From the NCBI GenBank assembly GCA_911728435.2, contig OU452198.1, forward strand, positions 13,240,001 through 13,304,000: a stretch of 64,000 nucleotides of DNA, read 5' to 3'. The translations under genes and the position numbers were made by a program. This document shows, piece after piece, positions 1-10,600 of this stretch (position 1 is the first letter of the stretch; each line of letters opens with the position of its first letter). The notes beneath the pieces are model-generated. The model was not told the DNA's origin and made no database searches. It saw only the letters and a list, made by a program, of their open reading frames with translations. The DNA comes from Apoderus coryli. Lineage: Eukaryota > Arthropoda > Insecta > Coleoptera > Attelabidae.

Positions 1-418
1 AGAAAGTGATGAAAAATTAGAGAGGTTGAGAGTAGAAATCAAGTAAAGGAATTTGTAAAAAAAAATATACTACAATGCACGTATCAATTGTTCAGTGCAG
101 AAAGAGAATGCTACCAGACTCCTATAATAATGTGTTTTAATAAGTTCGCCTAAAAAAAACCCTAAATACGTCCATGTACAATGTTTACAATATTTGGTAC
201 ATACCTATGAAACGTTATTTCTGATACTTTCTGGTCGATTTCACTTCTACTACTGCAACTACGCACCGTCCAAAAAAACACGAAAAACTTAAATAAACTT
301 GTAAAATACTCGTAAATAACACTATAAACTTGAAAGCACGACAAATGATATATATCGTATACCAATATGGCGTACCTGCACCCACTTTTGGCCACGTTAG
401 AGCGTCTCCCCCCACCTC
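1..418. other. No recognisable feature
   Basis: AT-rich sequence with short open frames on the minus strand that resemble no family I know. It abuts the ribozyme-repeat fragment that starts near 419, where the LINE on the other side of that fragment does not resume. Confidence 0.4.
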
Positions 419-541
419 AATGGTTGGTAGTCATGCTTTATGGGGTCAGTGACCTCCCAGGCAGTCGATATAGTGAATTGTTGTTCACTCGGCGTACTAC
501 CAACGAAAACTAGATGTCGCCAAACACATTCTTTTACATCT
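419..541 (+). repeat. Fragment of the 331-bp hammerhead-repeat family (copy 1)
   Basis: The roughly 120 bp from GGTTGGTAG to CTTTTACAT match the end of the plus-oriented units at 9510-9637 and 60760-60875, including GACCTCCCAGGCAG and AGATGTCGCCAAACACAT. It ends at the same CTTTTACA terminus as the other two loci. The ribozyme part is absent. It interrupts the C-terminal coding part of a minus-strand LINE, whose reading frame stops at this junction. Confidence 0.85.
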
Positions 542-2010
542 TTTTTTGTTTTATAAACATCTGTCTCCATTCCCCAAAATGCCAAACCATAGTACATAAC
601 AGACTGTGCGAGACCATAGTATACTAGTTTAATAACATCTAAAGTTACGATATTTGTTAGGTTATTTATCAGGAATCGTACACTACTTAATTTAGAAATA
701 ACGTGATCAACGTGAACCCTCCATGTTAATTATTGATCAATATAAATGCCCAAAAACTTGGTATTTGTTACATTAGCTATGGATTTTTTTATCAGTTTTT
801 AAGAGAATACTACTATTAATAGTCTTATTTTTGGTGGCGAAAGGTATTGCTACACTTTTTAAGGTGTTCAAATATAAGGCATTTGCGCCACACCGCACCG
901 TCCCGAGTCGCTCGATTACCCAACTTGACCAAATTCTCAGTATTATTCTCTGATATTAACACGTTTGTGTCATCAGCGTAGATAACTGATAGTGCCGTCC
1001 CTGGTATGTCCAGTGTTGTTGGGAGATCATTAATAAATATATTGAATAAAGTAGGACTGATACAAGATCCTTGAGGTGTACCTTTAGTTACCTTTAATTT
1101 GTGAGAGCGACAGCCGGCCACTTCAACCTGCTGGGATCTTCCTTGTAAGTAGCTTATAATCCAACTTAGTGCTTGACCTCTTATACCTATGTGTTCGAGT
1201 TTGTTGAAAAGGAGTTGGTGATCGACTGAATCAAACGCACGACTCATGTCAAAAAATGGGAGTATTTTTACACCTTCCGTGTATTGTAATAAATAGCCTG
1301 TCCCAATGTTGCTTCTGTTGATTTAGATGGTCTGAAACCATTCTGATTATCTTCGAGTATTTTATTTTTTTCAAGACAACTGCTTAGTCTGTTGTTAAAT
1401 TAATATAGATTCATAAATCTTAGCGAAGTTGTTTTGTAAAGCTAATGGTCGGTAATTAGAAATATGAAGTGGATCGCCTTTATTTTTAAAAATGGGTACA
1501 ACTTTCGATGTTTTAAGTTTGCTTGGCTAAACACCCTCTGCAAAATTAGATGAGCTATGGGTTCACTAATTAGGTCACGTACGGATCCGATAACATTACC
1601 GAGTATGTCTCATGACACGCTGTAGGGCCAAGGAAAAATGATTTTGGACTAAATATCCCTTAAAATTGCGTATCCCTATTCATTAAAGAAGTTCGATATT
1701 TTGTTGGAGCCATTAACTAACGACCCGTCCGATTCCCTTATCTCCCTGATAAAGTTTTTGCTTGAGCTATTTTGGGCTGCTTGTTTCCAGTGATCCGATA
1801 TTGCGTTTTCAATTACCTCGCCAGAGAAGACATCAAAGTTAACAAAAACATTATCAATACAAGTTGCCGAGGTATTTGTCATCCTTGTCGGTGCAAAAAT
1901 GGTTTGTTTAAGATCATATTCTCTAAGTAAATTAATTAAATTTTTCGCACATTTGTCTCTAGCTTCGTTAAGCATATTGAGGTTTTGTTTTACACTGGTA
2001 ATAACGTCAC
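542..2010 (-). pseudogene. CR1/Jockey-like LINE: endonuclease end plus reverse transcriptase, degraded
   Basis: Read on the minus strand, 1976-1676 encodes the end of an APE-type endonuclease (EPTR-like APTRMTNTSATCIDNVFVN, then ISDH). The reverse transcriptase palm follows at 1247-825 (SRAFDSVDH, TPQGSCISP, then catalytic YADD in SVIYADDTN). From about 790 down to 545 the thumb/C-terminal motif KLVYYGLAQS and YGLAFWG can be read. Frameshifts and deletions separate these blocks, so the copy is dead. The motif order (EN, then RT with FxxDLxxAFD-, PQG- and YADD-type boxes) is that of CR1/Jockey non-LTR retrotransposons. The element is cut at its C-terminal end by the ribozyme-repeat fragment at 419-541. 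Confidence 0.8.
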
Positions 2011-2902
2011 TGTGTTAATCTTAAACATATAGGTACTCTCCTCTAAAATGATCAAATCAAAATAAAACTTGCAATGGTCGATCACTCCCATTCGATAACT
2101 CTCTAAGCTTTGGGTATTTCGGCACTATTTAAAATTCTAAATGTTAAGAAATCAACAATCATCCTTTCGGATTAATAATAAAAGCCAGTGCGTGATTATG
2201 AATCTAATAGTTTATTTTAATTTCCTTTTTGTGGAGTTAGATTCGTATTCTAAAACTTCGACATTGTCCCATAGAATCCTAGGAACTGATTGATACGCGT
2301 CGGTAATGTTAGATATAGAAGCTGGTCACAATTTCCAACAATTTTACTATAAAGAACAATTTTGTTATTTTGACTAAATTTTAAACTTCAAAAAAAAAAT
2401 ACAAAAGCAAACAATTTTTGAGATTTTTTGCGGACATCCAGCATAGTTGTCTATTTGTCTAACATTTTTGTGTGTACCTAATTTCGGAAATAACCGAAAT
2501 GTAAAATAATTATTTCCATTCCCACATAGAGGACAATAAACAATATTATCTAATAAGCCACCGAATAAAATACATTAAATAACTGTATAATATGCCCATC
2601 ATGGTGAAATCCACATTTACCATCATCATAATGTTTATGTTACACATCTCGTGCACTTCACCTTACTCTTTTTACTTCCATTAATTGATCGTACGTGTGT
2701 ATTTAGTTTTATATTACTACATGCAAAAAATATTTCAACTTTCTTTTTTAGTTTCATATAGTACGTAACTTTTATATGTATAAGTAATAAAATTAATTGG
2801 ACTAGCTCCATCTGTATTTGTAGTTTGTTTAGAACATATATAATTGTCCCGGAACCGTAGAAGTAGTATTTTCTTTCATTGGATCTTTAAATGGGCGATA
2901 TA
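2011..2902. other. AT-rich spacer with one solo TIR-element end
   Basis: No gene was seen. At 2107-2140 there is GGTATTTCGGCACTATTTA followed by AAATTCTAAA, which matches the left end of the TIR element at 54340-55049. It looks like a solo end or truncated copy of that family. Confidence 0.5.
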
Positions 2903-3584
2903 TACAGGGTGTCCTATGGTGACGACCCATTATATTATTTCAGAGACTAGAAATTTCGGTATCTGTATTACCCAATATAGTCTATTGGAAAAACATAATA
3001 GCAACCGCATAACACTTCCGGTTATGCCGGAAGTTGATGGTGTTATGTTAATTAGAATACTCCGCATATTATTAAATTTTTGAGTTCTACGTAAGATTCC
3101 AGAGATGTTTCATGTACCACTGAAGATGGGAAAGGTCAGGTTCCGAAACATATCTGACTAAAAGAATTACCGATCATTCTATTAAAGATTATTTCGTGGA
3201 GATTTGACTTTTCTTTTATTGTTGAAATTATATCTCCACTCAAGAATGCACTACTTTTTTAAGTCGAAGATACATTTAGGCTGAATAACAAATATCCAAT
3301 GAGAAAAAATTGATTTCAACTGTCTAGCGTCGTTTTCAGTATACTTTTTTGACCACCCTGTATGAATAAATCTGAAAATATCTTATGGAATCGGAAAAAT
3401 ACGACCTTATTTTATAAGAAAACGCGTGCAAAGTAATTAACAAAGATTTGTTTATGAGAAAAAAAATGTGATTATTATTTGAGTAGACCATATTGGACAA
3501 TATAGATACCGAAATTTTCGAAATTCAAATCCGGGTAGTCTTTGATATATATTCTAATGGGTCGTCACCATAGGACACCCTGTA
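2903..3584. mobile_element. TIR element (MITE), TACAGGGTGTCC family
   Basis: The ends at 2903-2932 and 3556-3584 are inverted copies (TACAGGGTGTCCTATGGTGA and complement). Looser inverted similarity runs on for about 100 bp, including a shared ATTTCGGTATCTGTATT-like block. It is flanked by TATATA. No transposase remains, so it is a non-autonomous element of about 680 bp. A degenerate CTGAAGA-stem-GAAAC motif lies at 3120-3149. Confidence 0.8.
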
Positions 3585-4045
3585 TATATAATACTTCTTG
3601 TCAATATTATAAAAAGAAAACCAAACAAAACACTATATTTGGTAAAACTTGTCGTGTCAGCGCATTAAGTGACCGCCAATAAAACCTCAAAATAAAATTT
3701 CAAAACTAAAACGAAAATGTCTGTGGTCTAATTATTATTACTTAAATATTCTTGGTATGTCGAAAAATGCTCTAAATTTTGTATCTCGTAAACCAATGAA
3801 CATATGAAAAAAATTCAAGAGGTAAAAAAGTTGTATTTTGCTTTATCTCAAGATAATATCGAAATTAAATTACAGTCAGTGGCGAAAATTTTGTTTGTCA
3901 TTAATTTTTATTAAGTTGTCCTCCTAACGCCATTGGACTGAATAATTTTTATCTAGTTAAGGCTGTACCAGCTCCCTATTTCTAGCAACAGCGCTGCCAA
4001 ATTTCAAAGAAATCGGTAAGGGCATATTTAACTTAATTAAAAATA
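3585..4045. other. AT-rich spacer, nothing recognised
   Basis: No open frame, repeat partner or RNA motif was found here. Confidence 0.4.
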
Positions 4046-6432
4046 AACTGTTGCTCTCGAGGCACGAATAGCTCTCCATATTTAAGTGTAAAGTAATAAT
4101 TTTATGCCCTTTTTGTCGTTTATCTAAAATTTATATATATTTTTTTTTGTTTTAGACATCAGCTATTTTTTTTAAGTATCGGGTTTTGCTCCTTTTTCTT
4201 CTCTTTGGAAGCACTATTTATACCTACATATTTTATATTTCAGATCATCTACGCCAAGTTCTTGTACGCAAAATAGTTGATTCTTTTAAATTTTATTATA
4301 AAATTTATTTTTCCCCATTTTCTACTATTTACGAACGCCTATGTAAGCAAAATTGTTATGGTGCATGTTGTAGGTTATCTTATATCAAAGCTATATATAA
4401 TTGGCCAATTTTTCCTTTTTGACCCTTTTTTACACTATTTTCGAACGCCTGTGTGAACCAGTTCATTTCTGTAACATTTTTTAGGTTATATTCTATCACA
4501 ACTATGAAAAATTATTCCGTATTTCGAATAAGTTTAGGAAGTATATATTTTTTTATTTTGACCTTTTCTACACTATTTACGACGCCTATGAAGTTATTTA
4601 TAACACATTTTATTGCTTATATTCTATCAAAGCTATAAATAACTAATCAATATTTCTGCTATGCTTAAGAAATACGTTTTTTTCTAACCTTTTTACTCCA
4701 TTTTACACTTTTTTCGAATGTCAATGTGGTCTAATTGTTTAAGTTAAATATTATAGGTTATATTGATTTAAACGCACAAAAAATTATTCAATATTTCGGA
4801 TAAGTTTAAGAACTATGATTTTTTTAATTTTTGAACCTTCTTTTAAACCCCTTGCCTACGCTCAATGTTAATCATCACCTATAAATATCCTGTAGTATTT
4901 TCGTACCAAATGTGGTTAAAATCCGTTAAGTGGTTTTTGAGTTATCACGGATACAAATTTTTTCTGACCCTTTTATAGAGTTTTCACGGACGCCTATGGT
5001 ACATTAATTTTTGTAGTGTATTTTTAACACCAATTCAACTAGTTAAATATAAAAAATCTTACATTTTAAATATGTTTTTATTTTACCCCTTTTTCTACTA
5101 TTTACGAACGCCTATGTAAATAAAAATTTTATGCTGCATTTTGTATTATTATTATTAATATTAATATGCACATTATAAAATATAATCAGATGCTAATGCT
5201 CTAAATTGTGATGGACACACATCATCATCATACCATCGTAGCATTAGATAAGATTAATAAAATCTTCAAAAAAGCATGATAAATATAACATTACACTTCA
5301 ATTATCTTACATATTAATATTTTATGCATAAAATATTACTAGGATTTAAAAGACTTAAAACCATATTATAAATTATTTAAAATACTAGTGGGTGTAATAC
5401 ACTCTATAATAAAGCGTTTTCGATCGCCATAACGAATACGAGTTGTCAAACTTCAATAAATACACGCCTTTGCCTGGGTATTCGCGGGAACCGGCGTATA
5501 CTTCTGCCTGGCAGTCTCTTCGAAACACTGGCACTATTTCCGTCAACAATGGTTTGGACATACCTTTCATAGTGACCGATCCTGATTCGATATCACTTGA
5601 AATATCTTCTTCCTCTTCATCATCATCTAACTCAGCGTCCTCCTCATCATCACTTTCAGCCACGTGAACTGACACTTCTTCAGTGAGAGGTGTGCCGAAC
5701 TCGAAGTATATTCCAAAACCTATGTCATAGTAGTCGGTCGCGAACTCCCAAAACAATCTACTTAAGGTTAAGGTATTGTAGGTTATCGTATATCAAAGCT
5801 ATTTATAATTAGTAAATTTTTCTGGTGTATTTAGTAAGTATTTTTTATACTATTTTCGAACGCCTGTGTGAACTAATTCTTTTATAGAATATTTTTTAGC
5901 TTATATTGTATCACAACTATGAAAAATTATTCCATATTTCAAAAAAGTTTAGGAAATATATATTTTTTATGTTTTGACCCCTTTTCCACTATTTACGAAC
6001 GCCTATGAAAGGAAGTTATTTATGACACATTTTATAGGTTATATTCTATCAAATAACTAGTAAATATTTCTGCTATGATTAAGAAATACGTTTTTTAAAT
6101 CTTTTTTACCCCATTTTACACTATTTTCGAACGCCAATGTAGTCTAATATTTTAGGTTATATTCAATTAAATGCGTAAAAAATTATGCAGTATTTCTGAT
6201 AAGTTTAAGAACTCTGAATTTTTTTAATTTTTGAACCCTGATTTAAACCCCTTGCCTACGCTCAGTGTTTCCCAAAATCTAATCAGCTCCTTGCCATGTC
6301 CAATAGTATTTTTGTACCAAATTTGGTTAAAATATGTTAAGCGGTTTTTGCGTTTTCGTGGACACATACAGACATTTTTTTAAAACTACTTATTGATGTA
6401 TAAAATGACCAAAAACAAGTATTTCCGGTGAA
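4046..6432 (+). mobile_element. Helentron/DINE-1-like element with ~150-bp satellite core (copy 1)
   Basis: The 5' end CTGTTGCTCTCGAGGCACGA, followed by TAGCTCTCCATAT, is shared with 19268 and with the reverse complement at 22050. The body is a degenerate tandem array of about 150-bp units, each with TTTTGACCCnTTTT, TTACGAACGCCTATG and TAGGTTATnTTATATCAAAG. The 3' side has the conserved AAATTTGGTTAAAATATG and AAAACTACTTATTGATGTAT blocks but stops at 6432, before the terminal hairpin seen in the copy ending at 23402. Subterminal repeats, an internal minisatellite and a 3' hairpin are traits of Helentron-associated non-autonomous elements; the assignment is inferred from structure because no Rep/helicase is present. 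A GOLD-domain fragment sits inside the array. Confidence 0.65.
5385..5756 (-). pseudogene. GOLD-domain fragment, ACBD3/TMED8-like C-terminus, embedded in Helentron-like repeat
   Basis: Read on the minus strand, an open frame of about 123 codons encodes [17 protein letters not shown], an acidic run ([16 protein letters not shown]) and ends in [20 protein letters not shown] and [12 protein letters not shown]. These are hallmarks of the C-terminal GOLD domain of Golgi ACBD3/GCP60 and TMED8-type proteins, which binds partner proteins at the Golgi. The frame is unbroken but has no start codon; it begins just after a possible AG acceptor at about 5757. Sequence with 3'-UTR character continues to about 5144 and ends in a TAA-rich tail. 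The satellite unit is interrupted at 5144 and resumes at 5785, with TTGTA on both sides. I read this as an inserted gene piece (retrocopy or capture); a true last exon of a minus-strand gene cannot be excluded. Confidence 0.7.
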
Positions 6433-7320
6433 ATTCTAACCATTTTGAAATTAGCGGGTAATATGTACATTCAGAAAGAATACTAATGTTATAGCTCAAT
6501 CCGAATGAATCCCAATATGCTATTCAAATTGTTACGGTTCGATTCAAGTTTTACGAGCAGTTTCAAATAAAGAAGAACAAACAAAGAATATCAACTTGAA
6601 TAATAACAGAATCAAATTATTAAATAGAAGAAACAAACAACTAGAATAAGCTTTATTAATCAGTATTAAAGTAATGTAAAATTACTCACCATTATAATTC
6701 TGGATCACTTTCGGTCACCGTTGTATTAAAAGAAAATATTTAATTGGTTGACCCTTTTGTCAATAATTTATCGAAAACTTTATTAGAAATAAAACGCAAA
6801 AGTTTGGGCTAAAAACACTTAATTTAATAATTAAAACTAATAAAAAAAATGAATAACAACAAGAAATAAATAGGTATAAATTAAAGAAAAAGAATAAAAC
6901 AATTATGCGATAAAGAAAATTTAGAAGAAATTCTTATTCATTATTGTACAACTTAAAAAAAAATAGGAAAATTAATATAATTACGAATAATTATGTTAAT
7001 TCCTATACGAAACTTTAATTACTATTGAAAAAACTGAATTTATTTCATTTACTAAAAGAAAAAACTTAAAACTTTATAAAAACTGATTAAAACCAAAAGG
7101 CCTTCAATTAAAAGAATAACAAAACATTAACAATTCGCTATTTCAGAATAAAATGAAATGGACTTAATCTTTAAACAAAAACTAGAAACTAATTCTTAAC
7201 TGAAAAATATACTAAGTCCAAAAACAAATTAAAATATTTAATTTAACTTTATCTTAATTAGAAAAACACATCTTGCCTGAACCAAGGCTAGCACGATTCT
7301 AACTTGAAAAAGACCGATTG
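6433..7320. repeat. AT-rich dispersed repeat, copy 1 of 2
   Basis: This stretch is a direct copy of 24828-25510. Both share GAATGAATCCCAATATGCTA, AACGCAAAAGTTTGGGCT, TTACGAATAATTAT and a closing ACCAAGGCTA block. There is no coding potential. The start coincides with the point where the Helentron-like element is cut, so it probably inserted there. The class is unknown; a solo LTR is possible but no TG...CA ends were confirmed. Confidence 0.6.
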
Positions 7321-7386
7321 ATAATAGGTGTTTGTATTTTTCAGATGGACAGAACACCACCCTAGCATATCCATTCAAACATAATC

Positions 7387-7625
7387 ATGGTCATGTGTAG
7401 TACAATGGATAGCGTGATCATTCCACGACCGCCAACACTTCCTGCGGCTTTATTTCATCCGCCACCACCTCCACACTTAAAACCCGTACCAGAAGTCATT
7501 GAAGAAGAACGAAAATTTACAGAGAAACTAGTACAAAAACAACATAGCACGATAGTGTCAAGGAGTGCGAGTGTTCGAAGTAAGATGAGTATGAGGAGCA
7601 ATGTTTCGAACAATAATGGGTTTAG
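7387..7625 (+). CDS. PTB gene, coding exon 1
   Basis: This exon gives residues 1-79 with a PTLPAALFHPPPPPH proline run and a Ser/Arg-rich end. The donor is AG|GTAAG at 7625/7626. The exon itself starts at about 7345, after TTTTTCAG, so 42 nt are 5' UTR and at least one upstream non-coding exon is implied. Confidence 0.88.
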
Positions 7626-10600
7626 GTAAGTTAATTTGATTCACACGATGTATTATTGTAAAATAAGGATGTCCTAGAGAGGGTATTTCGAGTTGTTTCA
7701 TTCTCGTTTAGGAATAAGATCACTAATTTGAACAGTAATTGTTTAATAACTTCTATTATGAGAAATCTTGTTTTTCAACCAAATATGGAACTTTCTACGC
7801 TCGAACATCATGCAAAGGTCTGAAGTAATCACACTTCTACCCTTCTTTACTCGGACAGTCGGCATGGTGACATATGAAATAATGGGTCCCATGAGCGTAA
7901 CATAATTTTTATCTTTATCTTTTTCGAAAATTATCCATATTGGCGTGGAGTAGAGAAGATACTATAAAAGGCGTGTACTGCACAATAACAAACATCTTGT
8001 AATTCAAATATCATACAACCATAAATATATGTTTCGAGATTAAAAACTCTCATCACAATTCAATTTAAGCACCACGGATGATGAGATTGCTTAATCTCGA
8101 AACATGTATGATAATTTAATATCAAGAAGTTTATATTGTGGAGTAGACGGCTTTTATTCGAATCATTTTAAAGTTTAAGTCACTAAAAATACTCATTCTA
8201 AAATTAGAGTGGCTTGAAACAACACGTTCTCGGAAAATTATTTTCGATTTTGTGATTGCTGATAGTCATCATCTAATGGTATATAAAAAGAAATATTACC
8301 AATGTAATGGTTGCTTCCTTACGAACCCCAATCATGTTGACTTACATTGAAGTAAAATGTTAGATATTATTTAAAACAAAACAAAAATTTTTTCTTTCCA
8401 CTATGTAAGGTAAGCTTAACAATTAGACGTAATCTTCTAAATAAGTATTCAAAATTTCATTGTAGTTATATGATATGTACTTGTGCAACTGATGATGACC
8501 CTTGCTAGGGCCGAAACATGTTTTGACACAATGGTTTGATGACCTATTAAATAAAATAATTTGGTGGATGTGACAGTGTTTAATTTCCATATTTCTATAT
8601 ATGTCACAATAATGTAGTTTCGTTGCTAACAGACGAGGATGAGGACTTTTACACTCATGATGCAGTTAGACAAAAAGCCGACGAAGCATTTTACGGTATC
8701 AAAGCTAAAAGGAGTGTAGTCATTAAAGCACAAGAGCAGCAGGCCACGCCAATTGTTCCGGAGGTTCATAACTCTAGTACTAAGTTGCCTAGGCTAGCCG
8801 TGTCAACTTTTAATGGCAATTTAAAGGAATGGCCTTCATTCTTTGTCCTATTCAATTCTTTAGTGCATAATAAAACCTTTCTCTCAGAAGTAGAAAAGTT
8901 TCATTACCTGTTAACTTCCTTATCTATTAATAAATTTAAAATGGGCTTGTTTAACAAAACAAGACTTAAAATCCGAGGGTTTGTCTGTCAACCACTATAC
9001 TTTCACCAGACGACCGTTTCGTCGATCCACGACTCATCAGTGGTGATCGGTCAGTAGTTGACAGCCAAACTCTCGTAAATAATGTGGTATATACCCCACA
9101 CGGTACAGAGATGTAAAAGGATGTGTTTGGCGACATCTAGTTATCGTTGGTAGTACGCCGAGTGAACAACAGTTAATATATCGGCTGCCTGGGAGGTCTC
9201 TGACCCCAAAAAGCAACTACCAACACATAGACGCGCCGATACTCCCTTAAGCGGGACCGCCTATATTTGAAATGGGCTTGTTTAACAAAACAAGACTTAA
9301 AATCCGAGAGTTTGTCTATCTTTTCTCTTCCTTTCCTGTTCCTAACTGGCCATTTTCGTTTCATTAATCTATGTTTTTTCGGTGCCATATCTTTAACCAG
9401 TTTTTTCCGCGCGGTAAGTTTAGTGGTTGACAGACAAACTCTTGGATTTTAAGTCTTGTTTTGTTAAACAAGTCCATTTCAAATATAGGCGGTCCCGCTT
9501 AAGGGAGTATCGGCGCGTCTATGTGTTGGTAGTTCCTTTATGGGGTCAGAGACCTCCCAGGCAGCCGATATAGGAACTGTTGTTCACTCGGCGTACTACC
9601 AACGATAACTAGATGTCGCCAAACACATCCTTTTACATATTAATAAATTTAGTTAAAGTATTGCCTGTGATAGATACGAACTACAAAATAGCTTATGATA
9701 CTTTAATCAAACGATATCAGAATAAAAGATGGTTGGCGTCAGGCTATTATAACGAGTTATTTGATGCACCTGTGTTGCAAAAATCTATAGAAAAAAAATT
9801 ACGGAAGCTGATAGAAACATTTGCAGAAAATACTGGTGCCCTCCAGGCTCTCGACGTTGACGCCAACTATATGTTGGGTAACTAATGTTAACTCCTTTTT
9901 ATAATTTTTAAGTCGATTAAGACACATCAAAATGACGTCATTGCATAGACCGATTTTTGACTAGTGCATGTCACCAATGTTCGACGTCATTATGACGTGT
10001 CATGATGTCGAATTTCTGACATGGGACGAATATCACCACGTATCGACGTCGTTTCGACGTGTTTTCACGTCAACTTGATAGCTGGGGTGTACTCCTGTTC
10101 TTTCCTAAAACAGCATAAGTAGCAGCAATGCAGACCAATGTCAAGTTGCTCTCGATATTTGAAATTCGGAGTTGCACTTTCTTTAGCCTTGCTATTATTA
10201 TTTTTTTCAGGTTAATAGATCACAACTGCAACTCCACCACTAACATTCATGATGATTCGGGTTCAATATATAGCATCTACAAACAGAAAATCGACAGTAT
10301 GTTTGAATCGGATTCAAATACCAGCCAGCAATCAAACAAAAATAGTGTACAAGCCAAGATCGAGATGATGTTTAGTGATGTAGCGAAAGATGAAGGAATA
10401 ACATTAAATCAAATCGGTGTTCATAGTTTTTCAATTGATTACCTCGGTTCGGTATCAATACCAGACAAAGTAACTAGTTTAGCTGGCCTACAAATACCTC
10501 TCAAAGAACTTTACCTGTCATACAAAATGAATACTATAGGAACTAGTAATAAAAAATTATCTGGAAGGTTGGAAATATCGGCTGAAGGACTTAAAGTGCA

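Larger units (their letters stand above)
8620..9885 (+). pseudogene. BEL/Pao gag fragment (DUF1759 type), split by a ribozyme-bearing insertion
   Basis: The left part, 8620-8938, encodes KLPRLAVSTFNGNLKEWPSF, FNSLVHNKTFLSEVEKFHYL and LLTSLS, the signature of BEL/Pao gag. The right part, 9638-9885, continues with LVKVLPVIDTNYKIAYDTLI and KRYQNKR. Between them lies a 699-bp insertion flanked by a perfect 14-bp duplication. With one copy of the duplication removed, the two parts are still offset by one base and a few expected residues are missing, so the gag was probably already damaged. The frame stops at 9885, well short of a full gag; no LTRs, protease or RT were found. Confidence 0.85.

Noticed and set aside
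4186..4638. Hydrophobic frames resembling membrane proteins
   Set aside because: They are translations of T-rich satellite units that repeat throughout the Helentron-like arrays.
5443..5667. Ser-rich open frame on the plus strand
   Set aside because: It is the complement of the acidic run of the minus-strand GOLD fragment; no conserved content of its own.
9173..9388. 71-codon basic protein as an independent gene
   Set aside because: Most of the frame runs through the hammerhead repeat; only the spacer part (9318-9412) is non-repeat, so it is listed as a finding and not as a gene.
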